A stretch of DNA of 64,000 nt from Actinostola sp. cb2023 (taxonomy: Eukaryota; Cnidaria; Anthozoa; Actiniaria; Actinostolidae). The position numbers and the translations under genes were made by a program. Below, piece after piece: positions 1 through 13,300 of this stretch (positions are counted from its first letter, which is position 1; each line of letters begins with the position of its first letter). The stretch is taken from NCBI GenBank assembly GCA_033675265.1, contig JAUJYZ010000540.1, positions 247,274-311,273 on the forward strand. The letters are read 5' to 3'. The notes beneath the pieces were generated by a model. That model made no database searches. It had not been told where the DNA came from and saw only the letters and a program-made list of their open reading frames with translations.

Positions 1-2287
1 ACGACCGCAAAGGGCATTGGGACTTAAATTCTCCTTATTACTCGGGCCCAGGCCGCAGGCCGCCCGAGTTAGAAAATGCGGATTTCGGTAGTAGTAGTAG
101 TAGTAGTAGTTTTGTTCGGCTTCAAAATGACGAGTATGCGACGTATTTAATCGTATCCGGAGTTTCAAGATTACTCCGCAGATTTGAAAAGATAAAGGAG
201 ACACAGGACTCAAGTAGATTATGAATCTTAGTTTTGAAAGCAGCTGTAGATCTTCAAGCTATTAAAAGGTCAGGATTCTAGTTCATCGTTCAATGACTAG
301 AAGTGGTAAAAGGACTAGAAGCTCGCTTAAAATATATATTTTTTTAAACAAACGCGAGGCCGTTATCGGAACCATCTGACCTATGCAACCTCAAGACGTA
401 TCATGTTCGTACTCACCGGACTAATAATCTCCCTCGTCACTCAACTGTCACTGATTGTCATGACGTCAGAGAAATTATATTGTATTGAAGAAGATGTCCT
501 TGTTTTATTCGACGTTCGAACCGTAACTCGAACCCGAACTCGATTCCAAACTCGACGTTTTGGGATCTGAAGCTAGAGAGGGGACCTTTACACAAACTCA
601 TCAAAATCAAATCAATAGCGAAGCGCGGTAATGACGTCACGGAAATTGTGACCCCCCGCGGACTCAGACAAACACAGCACTTTCTTACATATATTTACTG
701 TTATGGAATGGCGAATACACGGCGAATATAAGCAGTTCTTCGGTCAATCGGGTTAATCGTGCGACTATTCTCACTGATAACGACAACGTACCATTTTGAG
801 AGTGACCCTGAGCATTATTCATTATTAGTTAAAGCAATTAACTATGGTTAAAGTGTAGAGGATTGAAGCAAACTGGAAGACGAAGAGTGACCTTCTCGCA
901 CGTAGCCTGCGAATACAGCCGCTTTTTATATAGACGATGGGAAGTGACTGAGCGCTAAGTCTTAAGGGAGAATGCTTGGATATGTTCTCAAAAGCAATGC
1001 TGCATTAAAATAGAGCTATATCTAGATACTCCAGAAATACAGCGAAGTCTAGCGATCGAAGGACTCATCGATCCCTCGCGACACAAGACCGATTGCCGGC
1101 CAAGATCTTCGGAAAATGCTAAATAATTTCAGAAGTGCTAAATGCATCTAATCAAATAGAAACGAGTTCATATGTTGGGTTTGTGAAAAGTGAGTGTATT
1201 TTATGATTCTCTGAATGTTATGATATATTGATATATTTGATTGCGGCCGGGAATTTTATAGTATTTCGAAGACCGTGGCCGCCGGGTCAAGCATTTCGTG
1301 ACACGAACAGAATCCTTCGTATTCTTTGCAAATCAAAATCCACATGGAGCTCATCAGAAACGCTTAACACATCAAAACATATAGAAAGCAGTTTGATTTG
1401 TGAAACGTGAGTGGATTTTGAAACTGTATTGAGCATGTTTTGACGGACGGCCATTTAATATTTTGAAGACTTTGGCCAGTTTCTTTTACTAATAAAGTAT
1501 TCGTACTGCATGATTCTGTGCCCAGAACAGAGAAAATCATTAGTATTTTGAAGTCCTTGGCCGGCTGCCGGCCATTTAGACACAGCGTCATATTTTCCTT
1601 CCAGACTCTTTCAGCGTTCTGACGGCTTTCATATCATTTCGCTTAGTTTGTAGGCGATTTATGTAGGTTTTCGGGATATCTGGAGTCGCTTTTACACTGT
1701 CCCCAACAGCAGTGCTTGGTACTAAGCAGTTCTCAAACTCTTAATCTAAAATAAGTATAATTTCCTGCTTAATTTTAGCGAACAGCTCCAAACTTCTGCC
1801 ACATCTCCACTCATCTTCACGAATCCGAACCAAAGTTTGTCTGAGTCATGCGGGGGGTCTGAATAAATTAAATCTATTTTTAGTATTACCGCGCTTCGCT
1901 ATTGAACTCAAAGTCAAAAGGTAATCAAATGAACTCAAAGGCAAATCAAATGAACTCGACACATACATGTATATACATAGTCTCCCTCGTCACGCAACTG
2001 TCAGTCATTGTCAGGTCTCTCCTCGCGCAGCTGACATTGTCCTTGTTCTTCAACCAACTGGCATTCATTTTCAAGTACTTCCTCGAACAACTGACATTTT
2101 CCTTTTCACAATGCCCGAGTGAACGCTCATTGAGCGTCTTGTTCATTTATTCATCCGTAGACATTTTGACAACATGCATTTTCAAATGGCCGAATAGTTC
2201 CAAATGATTGCTATTCAGAGGGATAACTTCTCAAATACCACGGATAAATTAATTAATATGGGGATTCCCAGAGTCCTTTGCGGTCGT
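1..2287. repeat. Large inverted-repeat (foldback) element, no gene seen
   Basis: The first bases (ACGACCGCAAAGG) recur inverted near 2274-2286, and 600-680 recurs inverted at about 1835-1905 (shared blocks TAGCGAAGCGCGGTAAT and CCCCCCGC). Inside are a GTA microsatellite (89-111) and short diverged repeats of 'tttgaag-cctTGGCCGG' type (1230-1580). I see no convincing exon. It most likely is a transposon-derived foldback sitting in an upstream intron of the L1-family gene. Confidence 0.5.
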
Positions 2288-2851
2288 CAGCTTCTTGCTT
2301 GTTGCTTTCGGCCCAGACAACGATATTTGGAATAGGTGTATATGCCCAAGCTACATTTAAAGGTTCTATCAGCTGCTGACATGGCAAGACATTAAATTTC
2401 TTTAGGTCAAACAGAAGTGTGCAAATAGATTAAAGGTGGCCAACTGTTGGAGTTGTGCATTACCATGTAACCCCATAGACTAGATTAAACGAACATTGCA
2501 CTGTATTCTCTCTCTTCCCCATTGTGGACAAATTTCTTTCTTGTCGTGTCCATCGAACCCACATCAATTTTATTTTGTAATGCGCAGATCTATGAAAATT
2601 ATGTGGTTGACATCTGTGCTATATAAATTAATCAATTATTATTATTTATTTATTTTATTTTATTAATTTTTTTATATATTTTTATAATAAATAATAATTA
2701 AATTAATCAATTATTAAAATAAAACGAAACGTCGTTCTTTATTATCCTTAATTTTCATTGTAAAAAATAAATTATTATTATATTATTGGAACAGCTTCAT
2801 GTATATAAGAACCACATCATTTATAAATTCATTTATTGTATTAACTAACAG

Positions 2852-5800
2852 AGGCCCACATATTATTGTGGATGGAAATATTCTGAAGTTCAATAACATA
2901 GCACGGAAGCATGAAGGTATATTCCAGTGTGCCGCGGAGAATAATTGGGGGATGCTTGTATCAGGAACATGGCTTAGAGTGGAAGGTAAAGTATGGTTAA
3001 TCACTGTAAATAAATCTGTGTTTTTAAATGTGATGCGCGATAACAAAGCATTTTTCATTACAATGTTATGTAGCTTCTCTTGTTTGTACATGTACCAAGC
3101 ATAGGAGAGGTGTTCACAGATTTCGTATGACTGTGATAAACCATGGCACAGTCATGGCACTCAGTCACGACATGGCATGGATTCATTCGAATTCTAAACT
3201 GGCACGGTGCAGATGTCTATGCCTTAAGTTGTTCACAGTCATACAAAATCAGCTCTATAATGAGGGTTTATCACGTAATTTCAAAACTCATAGCACAAAA
3301 AATGATTATCATAGCTGGAAAGAGCTCGTTGAAATTAGTAAAAATGTGAAGTTTGGAAAAGATCGTTTCACAAATTGCCAAAATATGAATTTTCAAAAAT
3401 CAAAATTTTATATGAAAACCTTTGGAAACATATCTTCGCAATTTGTAAAGTGATCTTTTCTATTCATATTTTTACTCATTTCAACGAGCTCTTTCCAGCT
3501 ATGATAATCATTTTTTTGTCCCATGTCTCCTATAAGTTAAGAAATTACGTGATAAACCCTCATTCAGTATTTATGTAAAGCAATCACTATTATTATAGTG
3601 TCCCATTAAAGGGGGACTCGGGCGAAAATCGTTCGAAATTTAATTAAGCTGAAACTTCACTGAAATAATCTCAAAGAGCCATACAATTACTGATTTCTCA
3701 AAATTCATATGGAAAGTATTACATTTTTATGAATCTTTAGAAGAACTTGTCAGTGAGGTCATCTACTCAACCCTAACAATCAACACGGCTTCGCTCCATA
3801 CATTTCTTTGTGTTTAGTTTCTTGAATTATGTTTTTTTACGATAACAGAGCGAAATCTCACAATCTGATTGGCTCTCAGCCGTTGTCAATAAGAGTACAG
3901 ACACACTGTATGACGAATCGCTCGCCCACGGAACCAGCGCGCGTTTGAAACAGTTTTTCTTTCAAACTTTTTCCTTGTTTTTGGATGTTTTTTGACTTTG
4001 TTATTGTAAAAATCAGATTGAAGATGGTTTTATCGTTGTCTGTACTCTTATTGACACACACTTGACGTCATAAAATGTCCAAAACTTGGCAGTGAAATCA
4101 CTCGCTACGCTCGTGATTCCACTTGAGTTTTGAACATTTTATGACGTCAAGTGTGTGTCAATAAGAGTACAGACAACTCAAAACCATCTTCAATTTGTTA
4201 AATTTCTATGAAGCTAAAAGTTTGGGTGAAGGAGTTTTGTTACATTATTTGTGCTTAGGATTGATTGTCTGACCAGTTTTCTTCAATGCAGAGCTGTTAT
4301 CTGAACAAAACATTGATATATTTTGATCACAAAACTACAAAGAAATGTATGCAACTGAATGTTGGGTTGAGTAGATGACTTCCCTCTGGAATATCGAAAA
4401 AAGATTTAAACTAATATTGATTATTTATATTAGACCCTTGACGAATATCATTCATTGAAGTTTCAGCTAAATTAAATTTCGAATGATTTTCGTAAGAGTC
4501 CTCCTTTAATGCTGGTTTCTATTTGTCTTTTCTTGTTTTTTTGTCTTATTAATTTTTATTATTATTTATTTGTTCATCTATTCATCCATTTATTCATTCA
4601 TTTCTTTGTTCATTCATTCATTTTTTTCTTTGTTTCTTTTATATACCATTTATAAAATAACTATGATATAACGCTCGCTCTGATTGGCCAAAGGATGCAT
4701 ATTCCGCGTGCTTTATGAGAGCACACAGCATGTGCCGCGCAGATATTCAAACATTTTTGTAACGAACAAAATTGAAAACTTGCCTTAAAATCATAATTGT
4801 ATTTTATAAAAGAAATAGAAAACTTGTCCGCTGTGCTATGTGAAGATTTATAGCACTTGGGGACTGATCAGAACACTCGAGAAGTGTTGAGAAGCACTCT
4901 GCTACGCGTCGTGCTTCTCCTAGCACTTCTCTCGTGTTCTGATCAGTCCCCGCGTGCTATAAATCTGCACATAGCACGCACGCTCGTTTTCTATTTCTTC
5001 AACATATTTTAAATGAAAATGGCTTGGAAATGACTTACAAATCCCATTGCTCTCTTCATTTTAGCTCACAAGCCAGATATCAAAAACTTTGGACCATTCT
5101 ACATTTTCAAGGGAACCACTGCAACACTTAGATGTGACTCCAATGCAGCTCCAGCAGCTAATCACGAGTGGAGTAAAGATGGCAAACTCTTGAATATCAA
5201 AGGTCGTCTTTCCTTAGATTCAGTTCAATCGTTGGTGATTCGTGGTGTGACCAGTGATGACGAGGGAGAGTACACGTGTAAAGCTATCAATGATCTTGGC
5301 ACGGACACAGAAAGTGCTAGAGCCACTGTTTATGGTGAGTGATATGTTTCTTTATGATTATTTAATTCTTTGGCGCATTTTCTGTTGGAGTGTTGAGGTT
5401 TACTACAAGTGTACGCCCCAGCAGTCTCAGCAACATCTTCAGAATTCATTCCAAGTTCAGAGGCATCTTGTTGGAAATCTTCATGCTCTTGCTTCTCAAA
5501 TTCCTCTACTCTTTATGATTATTTAATACTGCTTGGATGCGTACAAAGAAGTTTTTCTAATTTTTTTGGGGGGGGCTTGTTGAAACTTTCAGAAAGAACC
5601 AAAATTATCAGACCACAAGTTCCTCTCAGCAGCATTTTCATCACCCTCAAGAAACCTCTTGACCTTCAATGTGAAGCAACTGCTGATTCACGTTTGATGA
5701 ACTACTTGAAATACAAGTGGCTGAAAGATGGTGCCACGTTGAAGTATGATGACAGGATAAAGTGGCTAAGTGGCATGAAAATACTCAAAATAGCTAAGGC

Positions 5801-7195
5801 CAATGTCCATGATGGAGCAAAGTACACTTGTGTTGCTTTCACTGATGCTGTGCAGAGGTCACAGGACACTGCATCTACTATAGCTGATGTAAAAGGTATT
5901 TTGATACAGTGTAGCAACTTTCTTTTATTAATAGCGGGTACCATGTACGGTAATAGCGTACACAACTTAAAGTGTATATGACACGAAATTTTTTCTTTTC
6001 AAAATCGATTACATATGAAGTGAATAGTGGGATGGTTCAGTATTTTGTGATTTGAGCTTCGCATTAGCGAGTTATACATGTAAAGGTTTAAAATCGTGAT
6101 ATGCTAATTCGGTGACGTCAGTGTGTTTTGCCGTAACTTATTTATATTTTTCCAAGCAGCACTCTTTTCTGAAATAGAAAAACAAAATTAACATCATGTA
6201 TATCAATTGTAGAAAACTTTTTGCCAGATTAAAAAATGTCAATAATTTGCACAATGGCGCTTTTGTATAATAAATTAAACCCACTCTGACGTCACCGAAT
6301 TAGCATATCAAGATTTCAAACCTTTATAACTCGCCAATGCGAAGCTCAAATCACAAAATACTGAAACATCCCACTATTTACTCCATATGTAATCGATTTT
6401 CAAGAGAAAAATTTTTGTGTCATATACACTTTAATACAGCTTCGACTGTAGTTGTTTATAATATAATATATTTATTCTAATTTTCTTTCTCCTCATTCTA
6501 GGTGTTCCATTCCCTCCCTCTGATCTAAAAATCACCAGCTGTGGAAACAGGACTACCGTTATTTCCTGGAAAAAAGGCAAAGACAACGACTCTCCCACCA
6601 CTAACTTTATCGTTGAACAAGAATCAACTTACTATCCAGATGTGTGGGAGACAATAGCAAACATCACTGATACGACAAAAACCTCGTACAAAATAGACCT
6701 TACAGCCTGGGCAAACTTGACGTTCAGGATGCGTGCGATCAATAAGATTGGACCCAGCAGAGCAAGTACACCAACAGATAAAGGAGATTGTGTTACGGGC
6801 ATGTTTAGTGAGTATTCAAAACTGTTCTTGTTGTGTTAAAGCATTACATTGTCCACATAAAAACTGACAATTAGGACGGTTATGCACATTCTTTAATTTA
6901 CATTATTTAATATTAGTGTGAGTATGTGTATTTGTGAAAGCCCAGGGGGGGGGGGGGGGGGGGGGTACTCGGGGGTATCAGTGACGGGGAGGTGCGAAGA
7001 CCTTTTTTGGGTTTGAAATTCGCGGCTTGGGACTTTTTTGGGGTTAGCAATTTTCTGGTGGACTTTTTTTGATATAAAAATTCTGGCAAGGCCTTTTTTG
7101 GGGTTGATAAAAATGATATCCTACCGTTCTTGATTTTATGTGGACTTTTTTGGGTTACGTTGTGGGCTGTTGGACTTTTTTGGGGTCTTGTTTTT

Positions 7196-7234
<39 letters not shown>

Positions 7235-10200
7235 TGGGGTGAAAGTTAATAAAGTACCGTATTTGCCGGTGTATAAGTCGACCTTTTAACCTCTAAAATT
7301 TAGCTTGAAAAATCGACCTCGACTTATACATGTACACCGGGTATGAAAATCGATCAAAGCAGAAATGACCTTAAACCCATTTAAATCAATAGCTTTATCT
7401 AAGATAACATCTAAATGATGTTTGTTGAGATAAATGACACATAATTTTCAAAAGAAGAAGCGTAGAAGTGTTTATTAGAACCAACGAACTTGCGACGAAC
7501 TTGAGACTAATCATCGAAGCCACCATGTTGTTCGCAAATCACATAACTTTGTTTAGTAGTTTCCTTTTGGTCATCACTGTACCTTAAACCCGATGATAAA
7601 CATATTTTAAATGATGTTTGTTGGGATTATTCGCAAAAGAAGAGCCACAAACTATTGGACTTCAGACACGAGGGACATGATGAGCCGCCATTTTGTTTGT
7701 AAATCACATGACTTTGTTTAGTAGTTTCCAGTCCATATTAACCGTCAAGAAGTTCAACATCGTATTTATAAATACAGTAACCTTTTTATTAGTAGCGTTT
7801 GAAGTTCTTTGGTATGATAACTACAAATTTGCTAGTTTTTGAAGCGTCTCAACTTGAACTTTTGTTTACGCTTTTGTTTATGCCAACGCCAGGTTACCAA
7901 GCAATTCAAAATGGCTGCCGATACAAGATCGTGCGGAAATGTCCGACTTTTTGGGGGCTTTTGCATCTAACTTCGAATAGATTTGACATCAAAATATACT
8001 TGATGCTCTTAAAAAAGTAGGGTCGACTTATACAAAGAATATATGATAAAATCAGGAATTTTGACCTCCTTTTAGAGGGTCGACTTATACACCGAGTCGA
8101 CTTATACACCGGCAAATACGGTATGTACCGGTATGTACATGCATTGCTACACAGTAAGTGTTGTAGTATCCTGACAAGTTGTTTACACATTCATATGTTT
8201 TAATGTGTTGACTCAGTGTTTCTCTGTGGATTTCAGGCCCAAAGATGCATCCAAAGAATTTAAGAGGCATTCCAGGAAAAGCCAATGAGTTGGATATTGC
8301 TTGGACGGTAATGCAACAAACAAACAAATAGACCTCTTGTTCCTTCTGTGTGTGTATGTGTGTAGGGGGGGGGTTCCTTCTGTGTATGTGTGGAGGGGAG
8401 GGGGGGGGGGGGGGCTGCATATGTACACATTGACAAACATAGTTCTCAATATCTTCAAGGATTCAAGTACCAGCTAATCTCACCAATTAAAAAGCTCCAA
8501 GCGAGAAGAGGTTTTGTAAAGAGGCCTCTTCATATGAAACTGCCATTAAGAATTCAGAGTGCTAACACATAGCATGTCAATGTAGATTTACTGTAGATTC
8601 TTAGCTACTGCAGAATTCAAGTGAATGAGTGAATGTAGATTATAAAATAACATATATATAACACGCGCTCTGATTGGCTAGAAGCTCCCAAAAACCGTGT
8701 TTGTAAAAGTGAATATAAACACGGAAAATGTGTTGTATTGCTTAAATAATGATTCAGCAAATGATCATAAATGTAAAAATATTAATGTAAATGAAGGAGT
8801 GAGGGAAGGATGGATTGAATGAATGAATGGATGAAGAATAGAGTGATTGATTGATCTCCATGTGTTCAAATCGTTTGACAGCCTATGACCAAACTTGAAG
8901 CTGATGGCCCAAACCTGAGGTACAGACTCTATTACCGCAAATATGGACAGACAACCTTTAAGTTAGTCATCATCAGAGATCCAACAAAAGATCGCTTCAC
9001 TGTGCCAAAGCCTGGCTACTACGTGAAATGGGAGTTTCAGATTGTAGCAGAAAACTACATTGACAAAGGCCCAAGCAGTGATATCAAGTGGTCATTCTCT
9101 GGTCAAGATGCACCCAAAGGGAAGCCAGAAAACGTGAAGATGGGAGATGTGACTGCTCGTACTATAGCGCTATCTTGGAATAGAGTGAATGTGGATGGTC
9201 CTGGTAGCATTGATGGGTACAATGTAAGTCAGTCCGATCCTGAATGTGCTATATCTATAGACCCTATGCATAGTTCTGTGCCTTTAAAATAGACAAACTA
9301 AAACCTTTACAGTACAAATTGCTTATTACGGAACTGAGAGAGTTTTGTATGTGTTTATCAACCGAGGCCTTCAGAGCCTCGTTTTCATGTTTTTCACACT
9401 ATAAAGTACTCAACTTCGCAGGAATTTAATATTTCACCTTCAAACTCACAGACTAACTTTCTTGGAGCATTTGCTATCATTTTGAACCATTTTGCTACTT
9501 TAAACATAAATGTACAACTATTATGCTAATTAGCAGCGGCCATTTTTGCATAGGGTCTACATGTATATTTTATGTATAGTGTCTTTGAATTTTTAAGAAT
9601 ACTCATCAGCACTGATGAACTTGGAAGATGGTCTCTAGGGAATGCTGTGCCGGTTGTCGCGCAGACCGTGCACGCGTACGAGGTGGCCCGCCACATGTCA
9701 CCCTGTACTTACCTACACCTTACTTACCAAAAGGGAGGGTTTGTTGGGAACAAAATGTCAAACAAAAAGAGCGACAAGCTTGCTTAGATCCACGACAATC
9801 TGCAAGTACGGCATCACAACCTTGTAATAGCCTGGGGCGTCCCTCAGCATGGCGTGCAACCACTGGCCAGCACATGCAGCTTTAATGCTGAGTAGATGCG
9901 CATGTTCAGCAATACGGGAGACCCTGAGACCCTCGCCTGTGTACCTCGAATTTAACTTAGCCTAAATGTTCATTTAGCCACATATAATAATTATAAAATG
10001 TCAAATGAATAATCTAGCTTATTATCATTTAAATGCTATCATTTAGATCTATTACTGGATTCAAAGTAAGTCTACTAGTGCTAGACGGCGAAGAGAAATT
10101 CCAGTAGGAGCAAAAGTGTTTAAAGCCGCACACACTACCGAGGACATCCAGAAAGCAGTCGTCACTGGGCTCACGCCTTACAGCAGCTACTCATTAGCAT

Positions 10201-10325
10201 TGAAAGCCTATAACAGCGGAGGACAAGGTCCCCAAAGTAATCAAATCAGCTTTGAAACCAAACAAGATGGTGAGTTATAAAGTAATTTGTTGCTTCATAA
10301 TAGTTCATAAAGTACACTGTAGCTA

Positions 10326-10369
<44 letters not shown>

Positions 10370-13300
10370 AACATCCTACAAACGTTTTGATGGTGAGTGC
10401 TTTTTTCTCTTTTCTTTGGGTTGTTGAACGTACATGTACAACATGTGACTTTCTTCTTTTCAAAAGCTGGTTGTTATCTTTAAGTGGAAGGTAGTTTAAA
10501 TCTCACTAAGAGATCTTTGAGAGAGGTTGTCCTTCCTATAAGACACTTGTCACTAGGAGGGTCTCATCCTCGGGAACCCAGGGGTATATTATGTCGCTCG
10601 TTACTCGCTCCCAGAGAAATACCCCTGGGAACGAAGTCTGTTGGAACTTGTTCCGGAAGTCAAAATTATCCTTGTTTATGATTGGTCGACCTAGGAAGGT
10701 CGACCAAACAGTATCAAGTATATTGGAGGTTTCTTGGTGTTACAGAACACCAGATGACGTTAGACAATGAACACAAAGAACGAGAAGAATGAACTTGAAC
10801 CAAAACAATACCCTGCATACAAAGAAACCTAACCAAGAATACAATGCAGACTGTAGCACCAAGAAACACCCAGTATATTCTGGTTTGAATAGGACAGCCG
10901 CCATATTGAATTTTGACTTCTGGAACAAGTTCCAACAGACTTCGTTCCCAGGGGTATTTCTCTGGGAGTGAGTAACGAGCAACAGAATATACCCCTGGGT
11001 TCCCGAGGATGGGAGAATCTGAATACAAATATAGAATTTGAGACAATAAATGACAATGATTTTTGAGAATCTTTTAAGGTTGGGTGTAGCTGGATTGTAG
11101 GTCATAACAAACAGTAAAATACTCTTGCTGGAAAACAAACCCAGCAAAATACAGCCAAACTTCACCAAAACTAGGATGCTTTTAAAGTGCATATGAAGCG
11201 AAATTTTTTCTTTTGAAATTCGATTACATATGTGAATTGTGGGATGTTTCAGTATTTTGGACTTTGCATTTGCGAGATATAAAGGTTTGAAATCGCGATG
11301 CTAATTTGGTGATGCCATTAAGGTTGCAATTTATTATACAAAAATGCCCTTGTGCAAATTATTGACATTTTATGATCTATCAAAAAGTTTTCTATATTTA
11401 TATAAATGATGTTAAACTTTTTTTCTATTTCAGAAAAGAATACTGCTTGAACAAATTTAAATAAGTTACGATGTGCAACCTTAATGACGGATCGACGTCA
11501 CCAAATTAGCATATCACGATTTCAAACCTTTATAACTCGCAAATGCGACGTCCAAAACACAAAATACTGAAACATCCCACTATTCACTTCATTTGTAATC
11601 GAATTTCAAAAGTAAAAATTTCGCTTCATCTGTACTTTAATATCTAAATTAATTCTGCCCTTTCAATCCTCCCCCATATAATATTTTGGTCAACATTCTC
11701 ACCCCATTTGCCGCATCCCCTAATGGTGACCTAATCTTAGCTCTAACCAATGTACTTTATACTACAGTTCCAGGTAAGGTTAAAGATTTCAAAGCATACC
11801 CATTCTCCAGCTACATCTTTGCATCTTGGGGTGAACCACCAGAGAAGAATGGGGTGCTGTTGGGTTACACTATCGCCGCCATCAAACATAATGATAAAGA
11901 ACCCCAGCAACCTGCCCCTACAAGCGGTGTGATTGATATTCCAACCATTAAGTTTGAATATCTCTTTGACAAAATGGAGCCAGAAAGTCGTTATGTCATC
12001 TATCTTAGAGCAAAGACTAAAATTGGACCTGGACCAGTTTTGATAGCTGATATAAGGACTATTGCACCAGCCAGTAAGTAGAGATAGAAATAACATAGAA
12101 ATTACTGTAGAAATTGAGGGTGTTATGAAACACCCCTAGAGCATTGGAGGATGGAGGAATTCTGATCTGACCTTGGAGGGATTCAAAACCAATGGAACTG
12201 ATCATCAATGCTCTATAAGCTGAACTACAAGGCCTGACTGAGAGCAGGCCTTGTATTCTTTTATCTTGTAAAAGCATTGAGTGTTATGGGATGCTCCTAA
12301 AACTACTATTTTTATTATTATTATTATAAATTTACCAGTATACAGCTACATTGTATTTCAAAAAAGGTTGGTGAAGGTTTTGTTGCATCTAAGTTGCATC
12401 TTGCATACCAACTTAGCCCAAAATGTATTGTGGATCATATGTAAATAATGTCAGCATGCACATACAGAATAAAATATACCGGCTCCATATTGAGAAGACA
12501 AAGTTTGGGAAAATTTCCAGAGTCTATATTGTTGTGACCTTTCGCTGATTCCATTCACATCGCCCATAGTGCATTTCAGGCTTGGTATGCAAGATGCAAC
12601 AAAGCCTTCACTAACCTTTTTTGAAATAGCTGTATTACACTATGATACTCAGCTTTCATGTGACTGGAAGCACATCTCGAAAATGAAGCAAATGCAATGA
12701 AGTATTTTCAATTCATTAATGATAAAAATGGTGTATTTTTGAGTGCAAAGTTACCCTACATGTAAAGAATGAAGCAGATTCTGTGTTTATCATGCGACAG
12801 TCTTTTAGCATTACAATATACATGACTGTATGGACTACCTTTAGGAGAACAACAGCGACTGTATGTGTGCATGCTCATGTTGCTATATTGCAATTTTGCA
12901 TATTGCATTCAGTCCTGAACCTGTACTGGAGAAACAGGGAAAGGTACCTGCAGAATTAATGCTTAATATCTTTCCTACTCCCTTTCCTCAGAGCCATCGA
13001 AGCCAAGAGCCCCCATAGCCAATAGTTATTCCACTACAGCAGTCAATGTTACCTTCTTGTTTGGTGAGACTGTTGGTGGCTATCCACTGGAGTTTATGAT
13101 CAAATACCGAGAAACAGGTTGGTATATCACACATCTGCATGTTATAACTCAATAGTCAAGGTTAAGGTTCAACCATGTACATGTAAGTGTTTCTCTGAAG
13201 TTGGGGGCATTATATGGTGTGCTGTACTTCTACCATCTTCCTTCTTCATTCATTGCTCCCTATGTAATTAATATTTGTTGGTCTTATAGTGAAAATAAAA

